Source: Polytrichum commune
Taxonomy: Eukaryota > Streptophyta > Polytrichopsida > Polytrichales > Polytrichaceae
NCBI GenBank assembly: GCA_950295325.1
Contig: OX485809.1
Location: forward strand, 22,940,001-23,004,000
Length of the DNA: 64,000 nucleotides
Direction: 5' to 3'
Positions 1-12,414 of this stretch are shown here, piece by piece. The notes below the pieces were generated by a model that saw nothing but the letters and a program-made list of their open reading frames with translations, was not told the origin of the DNA and did no database searches. Positions within the stretch are counted from its first letter, which is position 1. Each line of letters starts with the position of its first letter. The position numbers and the translations under genes were made by a program.

Positions 1-1018
1 GCAGCCACTCTATTTAAAAGGATCATTGCTCCTCGCGAGTATTTACTTGCATGAGAAATGCTCTAAGTTTCTACCTTAATGTGCTACGAGTACAAAACCA
101 GGTGCCATGCCAGATTACAGATGCCAAACCAGCGGTGACCATGAAACAGCATCTGCGATCCCGGTCGCATGCGCGTTTAATTTGGAGTATCTTTATACTA
201 CTCGCTATGCTAGGGTCCTATGTGTGCATAAATCGCCCCGACACGCGGCTTGAATCGCGCATTATTAGCGTGTCTCTAGCACTTGTCTCGGGAATAAGGC
301 AACGGAGGTGTCCGACTCCGTACAGACCTGCATCGCCAATTGTGTGCTAAGTTGAGAAAATTTATGAACAAAGTCATGAATCGTCCGTACACCAACTCGC
401 ACCCCACTAACGTAGTAACCGTGCTCGAATTGAATAAGCATGCAGAAAGCAGATTGTAGATATCATGGAGGAAAAATCCTCTCTGACCCATCAATGATTC
501 AGTGCGCACATTCCGTGCATAAACTAGTATTTGGCATGCAACTGTTTGTCGCGTTTATGCAACATACCTACGAAGTTTAGTATTCAATGTGTAAGTAAGT
601 CAGGCTGGCCATGCTCCATAGTTGTTTGATCCGGACAGAATGTAATTTGCAGAATCTAGGTTCAGGAAGGAGAGGGAGAGAGAGAGAGAGGGAGTTATTG
701 CATACAAGTGTATCTCTCATGATTCCATCTAACATACAAACTTTGACCCATATACGTTTGTGGCTGATTGATCTCAAACGACTGATTTGAGGTCTGTAAA
801 ACTTATTCCATGATGCCTCCTATTTCAGGACTTTTAGGAGTGATCCCCATAATTTAGAGACAGCTTGAGCCTCACATAAGTAACTTCAGTACGTGTAACT
901 ACAAAATCGAGTTCATTTGCTGGCCTTGACATGCGTTGAGTCCATGACCAGTGAAACACATTGCTCCTTGATAGTGAGCTCCACATTTCCGGAGAATCAG
1001 CAGTCTACAGTAGCATGG
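1..1018. other. Intergenic DNA, no gene recognised
   Basis: Short open frames here show no recognisable domain, no convincing splice-site series and no coding-like composition. A short GA-rich simple repeat lies near 671-693. I see nothing else that can be supported. Confidence 0.5.
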
Positions 1019-1020
1019 TA

Positions 1021-1143
1021 AGGGTTGGTTTCCATCTAGGCCGCTCGCCCACCAGATTCTAGTGGAAATGTAGATGCCACCAAGTGGAATCTACATTTCG
1101 ACTAGAATCTGGTGGGCGAGCGGCCTACATGGAACACTAACCC
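1021..1143. mobile_element. Foldback MITE-like hairpin, TA target duplication
   Basis: The two halves are near-perfect reverse complements: the left arm starts AGGGTTGG and the right arm ends ACTAACCCT. The arms share a long GC-rich core containing GGCCGCTCGCCCACCAGATT and its complement. Each arm is about 55 bases, with a small loop near 1075-1085. TA flanks both ends (1019-1020 and 1144-1145), as expected for a Tc1/mariner-type Stowaway-like MITE. It is too short to code. A small-RNA hairpin precursor is an alternative reading, because the stem would fold strongly if transcribed. Confidence 0.7.
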
Positions 1144-3571
1144 TAACAAACCTCAAAAGGTGGTGCTTATTTAAGTTATCATGAAAGGTTGGGTTAGAGG
1201 GTGAAACAAAATTTTATTTTTTATTTTTAGGTTTTTTGTTCTTGTACAGCTTGTCGTTCATGTATTAGGACCTATATTAATAAGCACATGGGTAAAGACA
1301 ACATTCACTTCTAAGAATTGGATGGATGTTCATGTGATCTTACCACTACAATTTTTTTTCTGGTATAAACTGTCACTTATTATTCAGGGTTATGGAATGC
1401 TATAACTTTTTACTAAGAGTGTAAGTTTATACCAACTACAGTCATTTATGTTGCAATCTTGAAGGTCACCTTCTCCAAAAACATTTCTCAAATGTCCAAA
1501 ATCACAACCTCAAATGTATACATGGTGCACATTTGATGGGTATTTGACGGGTACAAATTTCAACATTAATAAGAATAACTCATGGAAATAGAAACTATGC
1601 ACTATTAGAAATACCCCTACAATGTGAGTAAGAACACTATTTTCCTCTCTTTCCTTTTAGATTTTTTGGAGAATATATGTATTAGGAGCCAATTCACGAA
1701 GGGTTGCAACAATATTGTAACTTATGTGCTTCCTAGTGCATGTCATTATGCTAGATTGTGATTTCCATATGGGACCCATGATCAGGTAAAGGTAACGGCC
1801 TCGCATTCATGTATATGCATGTATATTGTGTATTGTTTAATTTTCTTTCCCATGTGGAAGTTTAGAGGTTTGGAGCATTGTAAGAATACATTGTGGCAAA
1901 CAATCAAGAATACTTATTAAATGAAAACCGAAGCGGGAAGCACTCTCTGGCAGTGAGTCCAAGGTCAAAGTACTATAAACCCCCAACTAGAAATGTTAAC
2001 ACTTATAGATTTAACAAATATAAAAGGGCAGGCTATAGATTTGTGGCAAGCCCACGTACATGATCCGGTAACATCACATGCGTGAGGTTTGTCTTATTAG
2101 TGTGAGTTTCATGTAGGCTGGTGGGGTAGGGTTCATATGTGCCAACTAGCTACTCTCATCTTCTCAAATCCGGGTCCACCTCTTTACCTCCTCCTAACAT
2201 CAATCTTCAATCCGACTGGCCCTTGTAGGTTAAAAAGTGCTTAAGTGGGCACATGGAAGTCTAGCAGTCCATGTCCACAGCCCTCCACATCCTAGTAGGC
2301 TACCAGAATGTGATTCCTAGTGCTCTTAAATGTGTATGTGTATGTGTGTGTGGGGGGGGGGGTCATACAAGGTTCAGTATAGGGGGGGAACATGTGCCCG
2401 TTTATGTATCTAGTTTCCTTTATTAAGCATTAAGTCTCTTATTAAAATTTATGCAATTTGGTGTATGTTATTCATGAATTGTTTGAGGTTATTCTTCGGG
2501 ATCATGAGAGTTGTTAATTTTATGATGGAGAATTCATGGATGGCTCCTCTAACTCCTGCAGTTATGGTAATGAAGGGGTTGACTTTCCAACCTTTTGTCT
2601 TAAGTTTGTTATTAACGATCGTATGTGTTGTGCTTTTGTTCGATGACTGGTTCAGGGCATCTATTGTGGCAATATGTGAATGAATTGTAATGCAGTGGAT
2701 GGGGGTGAAAGTGTTGGTGTTGGGCTTTGGTGGGGCGTCCATAATGTATAATATATATGGTCTTAGTATTGATAGGCATCGACATTGTGGGTGGTGGCAA
2801 TTACATGCGAGCAACCATTACGGGATTGTTGTGTCAGGTCGTTGGTTATTATGGGGTTCGGTTTTTGTTAATGTGTAAGATCTTGTTTTGTTTGTTAGGT
2901 TGGAGAGTTTGGGTGATGAGGTGGATGACTTCGTTGTGGCAGGAGATGCAGAGTCCTTTCATGTGGGAATTTTTGCATTTGGATAGGAGGTGTGGCCATG
3001 TGTCTCTTTCGTTGGTTGTGCATTGTATGCATTTAGGGTTTGAGTGGGTGTGGGGCCAAAATAGGTTTTTACTGGGAACATAAGATAAGCTACTGGGGGT
3101 CTCTCAGCTTTGTAGCCTTGTGAGTCTAATCTCCTCTTTGCGAAGCTACTTAGAACTTATTCAAAATTTCTTTATGACCTTTCATACATGGAGAAGATCG
3201 GGGGTTGTAAAGTAGATTGGGGGGGGGGGGGAGACATTGTAGTTTTGGCTTTTGTTAATGTGCAATAAATCTAGGGTAAAAATCTAGTGGATTAGAATTT
3301 GTTTGCACAAATCCAATGTCATAAGAATGAGAATAAGCTCACCGATTAACCTTTGAGTTTTCATAACATTTTAAATTGTTTATATGCAATCTTCTTCTTA
3401 AATGGTTATATATTAGGTGTGTCTAGAATGGTAAATGTTGAGCAGGTGTTAAAATTTATTTTTAGGTATAACATGGTATTTTTGGAAACATCACTTTGCA
3501 TGTAAAAATGTCATTTATGCCATTTTCTCAAATTATACATGGAAGGTTGGCTTGAATTGGTCCTTGGAGGC

Positions 3572-4333
3572 AACTTTTGCCAACTATAGTTTTTCTTTAA
3601 AGTTCAAAGTGCACGCCACAAGACTAGAAACTAAGTCAACATTGGAAAAAAGGGTTACATGTGAATGTGATGTTTTCACGAATACTATGTTGTATATCAA
3701 CCAATGAGTCAATGTATAAATCAGTTAAATAATATGAGAATTTCTTTTAGGGAGATATTGAATTGTTTTGCACCCAAAAGTAGGTGTTTGAATAAGGTTG
3801 GTATTAAATAAGGCATATTGTATACTTCAAAGTTAAGGATAACTTACAAGGATTCATTTTTCTTCATCAATGATGAGGAGTTTGTATAGTTGTGTCCATC
3901 TGTCAGTGTTAACAATAAGAGTTAGTCTTACCACAATAGAATAAGGATAGAAAAACTAAGTAGAATTTTACGTGAATTACCTAGAAGATAAGATAGAAAG
4001 GATTAAGATAGAAGTTTCTGTTGAAGAGAGACCACAAACTTGAATGAGTGGTTAGAAAGATGATAACTATTAGGGAGAAATTTGATTCATTGATTGAATT
4101 CTTGGTTTTGAATAGAGAGTTTGTCTTGCTCTGAATTAAGCTAAGCTATTATCAAAGCATGCATGGTAGAGTCTAATTAACAAGTGGAATAAAATGTGAC
4201 AAGTGGTCTTTTTGTTTTTTGTTTTTTGTTCAAGATACTTTGAGCTTTGATTGCTATTAACCTACAAGATGCAAGAACACACCTAAAGCTATAATTGTCC
4301 AAAACTAAAGAAAAACTATAGTTGGCAAAAGTT
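3572..4333. repeat. 28-bp perfect inverted repeat pair
   Basis: The segment 3572-3599 (starting AACTTTTGCCAACTATAG) is the exact reverse complement of 4306-4333. The two enclose about 706 bases. I see no clean target duplication at the outer edges, so it may be the ends of a decayed element or an inverted duplication. Confidence 0.6.
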
Positions 4334-4371
4334 AAAGAGAAGAACACACCTAAAGCTAGAATTGTCCAAAA
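4274..4371. repeat. 31-bp direct duplication
   Basis: The sequence starting AGAACACACCTAAAGCT occurs at 4274-4304 and again at 4341-4371 with one mismatch, a repeat period of 67 bases. The first copy lies just before the right arm of the 28-bp inverted repeat and the second just after it, which suggests local duplication during rearrangement. Confidence 0.7.
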
Positions 4372-6322
4372 TGTGGTAGACCAAGAAAACTTGCTCCAAT
4401 TAAGATTTGATTTATTGGGAGGGTTTATAAGATGCGTAGAAAATTTGATAATCATTGGGTGGAGTATAGGGGTCCAATTGAATTGATGGACCGTCCATCA
4501 AACATGGAGATTGGCTTATATTGGTATTAAAAAAGCCAACAACAAGTGGACTTACAATCTTATTGGTTATTTGATAAAAAAACATTCTTATGATCTTATT
4601 GATCTTTTGAAACAATAATCACAGAAGTTTTTATGACATATATTGTAGACTTAAATGCTTATGAGTTACATCCAGGGGGATGAAAAAGTCTTCAACCAAT
4701 TTATGTTGAATGTTAGGATTTTGCATTTTACATACGATAGAGGTTGATTGTTATTCAAAAGTATATTTGTATATATTTATGTTAATGACTATATATGAAT
4801 GTAAATTTTTTTATGTATATATATTGTCACTTGTATTTTGATCATTGAAAATTGCACATGTATTGCTTGATTGTCAAAAAGGAAAAAAGAAAAAAGACCT
4901 TGTATAAAGGGGTATTGTAGAGTATATTGCGAACTCATGTGGTTCTTGGTTTTAATGAAAGGTGCACTCCTGGGAGTAACCACATAGTCTTTAATTGCCA
5001 TGCTTGCGATAAACCCAAAATCATGTACTACTCTTAATAAACTTACAACGATCATGCAAATCTTTGGAAATTGTAATCACCACATTCAACTTAATGTAGT
5101 CCTAGCAACTCATCCCAAGAATCATCTACACTAGTTAATGCAAAGACAATGTATAAACAAGTTTGGCTACAACCTTTGTTATATGCTTAATTTACTTTGT
5201 TTTGGGCAACCAAGTCATTTACATTGATTGTAAAACGTACTTCAACAAGGCAAAGTCTTCCTCCTTTCCAAGTTAATAGCATTGGCAACCTATAGCTTGC
5301 ACAAAGTATCCTTGGGCCTTGTCATCATTATATGCAATCACTTTGTCAATTCTTGGCAAGGGGTAGTAGACCTACTAGGCTATACTTTTCTCTTGGTATC
5401 TACGCTTTTCACTCTCTTGGCTACATCATGGCCCCTCGGAGGTGGACTCTTCATACTGCATATAAACTAATGTCAGTGTAAGAAGGGGTTTCATTTGAGA
5501 CATTAGTATAGATAGTATACATGAGGGAGATGTATCTTTTCTCTAGTGTGTATATTTGAAAAGACTATTAAGAATTTTGAAGTGAAGGTAGATGTACAAA
5601 AGGGGCCCTAAGATTTAGAGCGTTTTTTTGGATAATACAAGTAATGTTTTTGTGCAATTTACGTTTTTATTGATTGTTATTATTGCCATAGCTTCAATGA
5701 TGTGTGTTTTAAGGTCAAATCTTCATAAGTTGCATCTTATGGATGAAAAGTGTTCAATGACTTTCTCATTGGAAACTGAAAATAAATTTTACATATGATA
5801 AAGGGATGTTTATTTTATAATTTGTATTCTATGTATGTAATGGAGACATTTACATCTTTGAATTCAAAACTTTAGTATAGTTACATGAGTCCATTTTCTA
5901 GCCTATTGTTAGTACATACATATTTGTTCAGATCTATAAATGGGGGGTTTAAATTTTATTTAAAAAAAACATAATCATCCATGCACATCATATGAGATTC
6001 CAATGAAGAGTCCACCCCTTGGGTCTTAGTTTAAGTTATAATTGTAGCCTATCAACTTTATTTTAGGACGACTATATGCACATCTCAGACTCTTAGTTTC
6101 TTTTCTTCACTTTAATTTAGGTCATTTGTTTTTATTTCCTTGTGGGGGTTTGCCATCTCTTGACCTCCTATTGGTCATGCCATTACTCAAACTCATTCTC
6201 TTGAGTTCTCTTGACTCTTGAATCACCTTCTTATAGAAAAACCTCGCATTCATTCATTCCCCAGAGACTATCACCCTTCATGTGGTGATTAATTTTCACT
6301 CCCTCTCATACGCTAAGTGAAC

Positions 6323-6762
6323 GTACACCCTAAACTCCGTAATATCAATCTCCATAATGTCACTCACTCTCTAATATCCCAAAACCCTAGGGAAAAGATG
6401 TTCGTAGTTCAAATATTACTCCTTATTGTCACATTTCTCTCCCTTATATCACAAATTTTGTCATTAATGCAAATCACCAAAGAAGTCAACCCACACCCTT
6501 GCATTGCGCCATGTGTCACATTGTGGAGTGCCATCTTCTTCTTCTTCTTCTTCTTCTTCTTCCTCTTATGTCACTTGTTGAATGTTGGTACATGCATATG
6601 TCACATTACCCGGGAAGGCCAAGTGGAATGGACCACACCACATCATTAAAATATTGCACATAATTCTATAATATCACGCATCCATGTTAACACTACAGAA
6701 CTCTGTAATTTCACATGCACTTTGGTTGCCACATGTGTGATACTACGGAGTTTAGAGTGTAC
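6323..6762. mobile_element. Small TIR element (MITE-like), about 440 bp
   Basis: The left end at 6323-6347 (GTACACCCTAAACTCCGTAA...) and the reverse complement of the right end at 6738-6762 match at 23 of 25 positions. Several internal segments echo the same CTCCGTAATATCA theme. No transposase is encoded. A CTT microsatellite lies inside at about 6535-6563. I could not settle a target duplication, so the family is open. Confidence 0.55.
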
Positions 6763-9700
6763 TCGCATGACTATTGCAGAGAACCTCTCCACCTCTCTTA
6801 AATCTTTGTCACTAGAGTCTCATGTTTGAGATAAATTAATGTTATTGATTAAAAGTACAATTCATCAATGAAATGTGACGAGAGTATGATTGTGCTAAGT
6901 ATTGACTATAAACTTAAATAAAGTTTTGAATACAAACATGAGAATTATTCAAAGGAGTGTCCAAGACTGTCAAAAAAGGGTGACATGTGAGACAATTTTG
7001 GACACCTTACCATGGTTGGACCCTCCAACTTTTACAACCTTCACTCACTCCACTCACAATCTCAACAAATTACTTTGAACAACGCTCATAGCCATCACTC
7101 ACATACATTCCAAGACATCATTTACTTCCAATCACAAAGTTCAAAAATTAAGATTTTACTCAAAATGTGTCAAAATAGTTGCCCATCAAAATTAATCTCA
7201 ATGTCATAATTTTAAAGACTGAAAGTTTGGAGTTCAAATTACTCGGCTCTATTAAGCTAACTACATCCTCAAGCATCGCACTTGGGATTTGCCTCATGTC
7301 TACTCTTCCAAACTCAATCTCTTAGCTTCGGTAATTTCCTAAAAGTCTCTTGCCAAGTTGATATGAGGCTATGCAAGATTCTACTTGTGAGAAATAGCTT
7401 GTCTTTTCTTTAGTTGACCTGCGTCTTGTAGAGCCGAAAGGGAGGAAACAACGGTTGAGACTAATGACTGTCCTGGAGTGGCAATAGCCTTCACATCTTG
7501 CTTTAGATGACATTCAAACTGCCAAATGTTGGATGAAAGACATAAAACTTGAAAATTGGCCACTCTAGGTAAGCTATAGCCAAAACATGTGGCTCATAGT
7601 AAGCAATATTAGTCCTACCAAGAATGAAAATGTGTACTTGTAGAAAATGGAAATAAGTATCGGTAGAGAGTATTGGTACAAAAATAATAGACAAGGAAAT
7701 AGGTGGAGTACTGAGATACGAGAAAGTGGCAAGACCCTATAGAGGTAGAGAATTGGGTTTTGTCTTGGGAAAAAAAAAGATAGTCCAGTTTGAGCGACCA
7801 ATACCCTAGGGGGTATAATAAAAATATTATTTTATAGTCTGCTTTGCAAGGAGGGAAAATATATGAAAAAAAAACATGATGCTTGAATATTTGGAATTGA
7901 CACAAAAACTTTTGTGGTGTAAGCCTTGTCTACACTGCTAGTTAGGGGCTACTTATATTGCTATACAAATTTACAAAGCTAGAATCGGCTATATTTCCAA
8001 GTAGCTGAGCATAACCTATAATTGATGTGAAATTGACTTTGTCTTTTTAATCTTTTAGTTAATAAGGCGCAAGCATGGTCAAGTACACAACTCCATTACT
8101 TACATAGGTTTAAGTGAAAGTGATTCAAGAATATATTCTAACTTTGAATTTTGTGGAGGAAAAATCATAAACTTTTGAAAAACGCATTTATCTACAAAGC
8201 CAAGCAATTTACGTTGACATTTTTTTTTCAAAAAAAATCAACATATTTGAGAAACTGATGCAAATAATGTGCAAATAGATATATTGAACAAGCGATTGTC
8301 TAAAATTTGTTTAAAACATGATAAAATTACATTAAATTGATGATTATCTACAATAATTTGTAATGGTGCCCTCAAGTTTTATAATGAAGTCAAGGAACAT
8401 GAAAAAAAATTCCAACTTCAAAATATTTAAGGTCATGAAATCTATGTCCAAAACCAAATTTAACCATCACATTTTGAGCAGTACTTTTAATGAATTTTTT
8501 TGAGGAACTCATCTTGATAATCTATATTTGAATACCTAACACAACAATAAAGGGCACCATGAAAACAACCCAATTCAAACAACACTTGTTACTACTTTTA
8601 GGCATTTGACCAAAAAAATTATGGGTTGTAGTATACCAGAGCATTTTTTTGTATACTTGATTGTGCTTGCTCCCAAAAATTAGACATAACTAGGATGAAA
8701 GTGAATATGCACACAAGAAGTTTGTCCAAAAGTAATGATGCACATGAAAGTATCATTTGCGGCATCAATACATGCACATGTTTTATCAAAAAAACTAGGG
8801 AAAGAAACTACAAGAATATGATGAAAATCCTAATATATATTTGTGAACCAATATAATTTTCAAATCATCATACTCTGAGGTATACACTCTCATTAGAATT
8901 TAAAAAAAAAAAAAACATGTGTGCATCACCTTCAAATCAACACCCCTATAAGCAAGAATTACAAGAAATTTGCAAGGAAAACAAAATCATCTATACCATG
9001 GGTTGGCAACTCCCATCATGGATGTACAAATGAATGTGATGTAACCCTTGGTTGTCATGTCTCATCACAAATGAAATGACATCATCACGTTGCATCACGT
9101 TGGGACATGTTACGTGACGCCCACTGACATGGTAATTTTCTTGTATTTAGTTGAATTAATGATTCTAGTAGATTTTTTAACTTTTTTGGTTGACTTCTTT
9201 AGTCAATTGCTATTGGCTATCGACTCCTAATAACATAATTAAAAATAAAATATTCTTAATTTCTTGGACCGTTAGATCTTGTTGGATGCAAGACCTCATA
9301 GTCCAAGTTTCTTGGGGGGATTTTATGTTTTTTTGGTTTTCCTTGAAGTCAATTACTAGGAGTATGCTTTAAATCGACTGCAACAATTTGTTTAGGGTAG
9401 TCAACTAGCTAGTTGACTGCTCTTAGTCAACTGTAGCAATTGATGCAAAGCAATTGTCGACTTAGTAGTTGACCAGAGGGTTGACTGCGTCAATTTACAC
9501 CTGGATAGATTGGAAGACTTATACCCCCCCCCCCGATGTGACATTTGTTGGGTTCAATGTCACATTAAAGTGACAAGATGTGATGCCACATGACGGACAT
9601 TGATGTGAAATCCTAGACTCCCATACTCTTTGGCAATATGCACAAGGGATTGGGGTCCAATCGATGAAATAAATCGGATGTTGCCATCATGACAACATAT

Positions 9701-12031
9701 AATAAGCATATAATATGAGCAAGATAAGTAAATATTGATAAAATATAGTAGCAATTTACATTCTTTGGTGGCACATGGTAATATGCATATTTTTAATAAT
9801 AATTTGTATGAAAACATGTGATGAATCATGATGTATGATAATGTATTTAGGGATATACATGAACGCTGGCTCCCTTGGGAGCAAGCATGAATGAAGAGCC
9901 TCTTGACTTGCATGCTATTGTCCCCCTTCCGAGACTGGGCTCTATTGATAACATGTTATAACAATACAATAAGTTGTCCAAAATGATTGAGTTGTCCTCT
10001 CACATGTGTATCAATGATTTTTGTATCTATAGTCATGATGTCTTATAAGATAATTTTAAATGCATGGTTTAAAAATTTATAGATGAAAAGATTATTAAAT
10101 CACTCCCACAAATATGTAACTCTATAACATATTTAAGTTAAGGACATTGACACTACACGTCTTATAACATTCTTTAACTCTACTTTTATAATATGGGAGT
10201 CGCCTCGCCACCTACATGTCTACATTGACCCATGTGACTTTCGATACCAACATGTAGCCTTGTTTCCATGTGGAAAGAGCAGTTCTAAAGGTCGATTGGG
10301 TCCGGTACTTGCCGGGCTCTAAACTACCCTTAGACTCCACCCATCTAATTGCTACTTTGCACCGCTCCTAGTATACACCCTTCTTATTTACCAATTTTTG
10401 TCTTTGTTGGGCCCATAGTCTTAGAAGAGTTTTACATGGCCTATCATTTTGCTTCACCTCTATAACCACCTCATTAAAATAATATGCCACTACAAAATCA
10501 CACCCATTTTAATGTCCTCCGTAGACCTTGGGGGGGGGATTTTAAACTTTAAAGTATGGCTGTATTGTTGGTGCTTTATCAAATAGCCTTAAGTTATACA
10601 TACAAGCCTAATTTTAAACAAGACCTACCCTCCCCCCCCCTCATGTGACATTATAATGAAAAATTGATGTTTAATTCCTAAATCTATTGTACATGCACCT
10701 GGTTGGGTACAATCATTAAAGAGTGCACCCTTCTTGATCACTCTAGTTGTGTTCTTTTCACATATAACACAATGTGAATGCAACTTAAATATATTGCAAC
10801 TAGATATGTTCTCCACAATGATTTAGAACTAGTTCCTGCTAGTTCTATCATACTAGGCTTGCCAATAATTATATAATTATAATTATATATGTTATAAATT
10901 TCATCATGTCCAAGTTCATGGAATCTTAGTCTAGATTTACTTAGTACATAGTTACATGAGAGAGGTCACTTAAAACTTCATTAGACCAGTTAAGTTAAGC
11001 ATTTTAAGAGACATTGATTGTTAGTGTGGCCATGAATTTTGCAAGCCTAACTCCTTGACTAGAATGCCAAGGATGAGGTCATGGATACCTTCAATATAGT
11101 GTGGGGGCCAACAACCTCCTATATCATATGGGTCAAAATATTGGAAAATGAGGACACCTAACATAGACTCAGTTGATCATTCTTAGGTGTCTCAACCTTC
11201 CTGAAAATGTTTCAAATTGGTTCAATAGTCACTATGCGCTCCAGTAGAGAGCTACCTTGCTTTTTGCTTAAATTTGTAACAAGGTAGCCTTCTTGTAGTT
11301 TTTAATATAATTTGGCAATATCATAAGGGGATTTTTAAAGCAACCACACACTAGTTAAAACGATCATAATCAACATGTAAGGTGTTGACTAGGCTCTGAT
11401 TGTCATCCAAGTTGGTCAAATTTATTGATTCTGACATAGAGCTAGTAATATCTTGCTCCTCTTCATGTGTGCGATGAAAAATCAAGTTTTGACAAGTCAT
11501 GTGATTGCGTGACGCATCTTTCTGATCATTTAAACAAACTACATGGTCTATTTAAAAAGTCCCTATCATAAACTTGTTTCATTCATCTCAAAACAAAACA
11601 AAAATAAAAACTTGAGGCATACGGTTTTCCTAATACGGTTCATAAAATATCACTTAAACTGAGCCCAAAACTCATCTTTGAATGCAGGGCATGGGCCTCC
11701 ATTCAAAACAAGAGTTGCCATCCAGCTGCAAATGACATGGTACAATGAAGTGCCATTGCTGAAAAGATATAGCATTGTGTAATTCCAAATAGTAAGTGAC
11801 AATAAAAATCATATTTAGTGTAGTATCTTGACAGGTCAAATTTCAACTCCTGAAAAAACAAAACTTTAATGTCCATTTACCTGTAGTGTGCGTGCTATAA
11901 ATGCATCATAAACCCTCACATGAGGCCAAGACTTATATATGCTATCATCAAGCTATCATCCTGAGGGCTTAGATACCTCATTACTGAGCTACTCGATTTA
12001 TGACTCTTCATGAATAAATTTCATTAGGTAA
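6763..12031. other. AT-rich intergenic DNA
   Basis: No gene is recognised. Minus-strand open frames between 7322 and 7905 overlap one another in different frames and show no domain. Homopolymer runs of A, C and G are frequent (for example C near 9526-9534 and G near 10531-10539). A segment near 11100 (CCAACAACCTCCT) resembles parts of 14275-14480 and 24110-24300, probably a decayed dispersed repeat. Confidence 0.45.
9399..9418. promoter_or_regulatory. 20-bp perfect palindrome of TTGACT (W-box-like) motifs
   Basis: The sequence AGTCAACTAGCTAGTTGACT is a perfect palindrome. It sits in a 300-bp stretch (9190-9500) where AGTCAA/TTGACT recurs at least six times. TTGAC is the core of the WRKY-bound W-box, but no gene start is recognisable nearby, so function is unproven and the motif may be a transposon relic. 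Confidence 0.3.
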
Positions 12032-12414
12032 CTACACAAGATATGATATTTAGTGTCACCAATTCTAACTGTCTCGCTCAATACTAATTGTCGACCGCAG
12101 TGTAGTGTCACCAACACTAAATGCTAACCCACTATTATTTTGTCATTCCTCGTACATTCTCTGAAGGATTACAGATTTACAGCGTTGCAATTACTGTCAC
12201 TCACCGAGTGATTTTTCATCCAAATCTCAATCATCCACAACAACATTCCATCACAAGTTGCTGACAATGAGAAGGTAGGGTTTTGGCCAATGGATGAACT
12301 CATCCACCATCCATGACAGCATTTGTTCCGCTTCTTCATAAGAAGCGCCATCCGAATAGTTACCAACCATAGTGACACTAAATACGGGGACACTAAATAT
12401 CATATTTAGTGTAG
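12032..12414. mobile_element. MITE with palindromic ends, about 383 bp
   Basis: The right end is the reverse complement of CTACACTAAATATGATATTT followed by AGTGTC. The left end has the same sequence with small changes. The end itself is nearly palindromic (ACACTAAATAT then ATATTTAGTGT). A second, truncated copy lies at 28561-28729 and aligns over about 170 bases, which shows this is a repeat family. No protein is encoded, and the target duplication is unclear. Confidence 0.65.

Larger units (their letters stand above)
1146..6322. other. AT-rich intergenic DNA
   Basis: There are no recognisable protein domains. A TG/G-rich simple tract lies near 2335-2362 and a run of G near 3221-3231. Open frames at 2449-3083 overlap on both strands, show no known motif and are GT-rich, so they are probably chance. 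The region also holds the inverted and direct duplications listed separately around 3572-4371. Confidence 0.5.

Noticed and set aside
2449-3083. Cluster of overlapping open frames on both strands
   Set aside because: No motif, no splice structure and GT-rich composition; probably chance.
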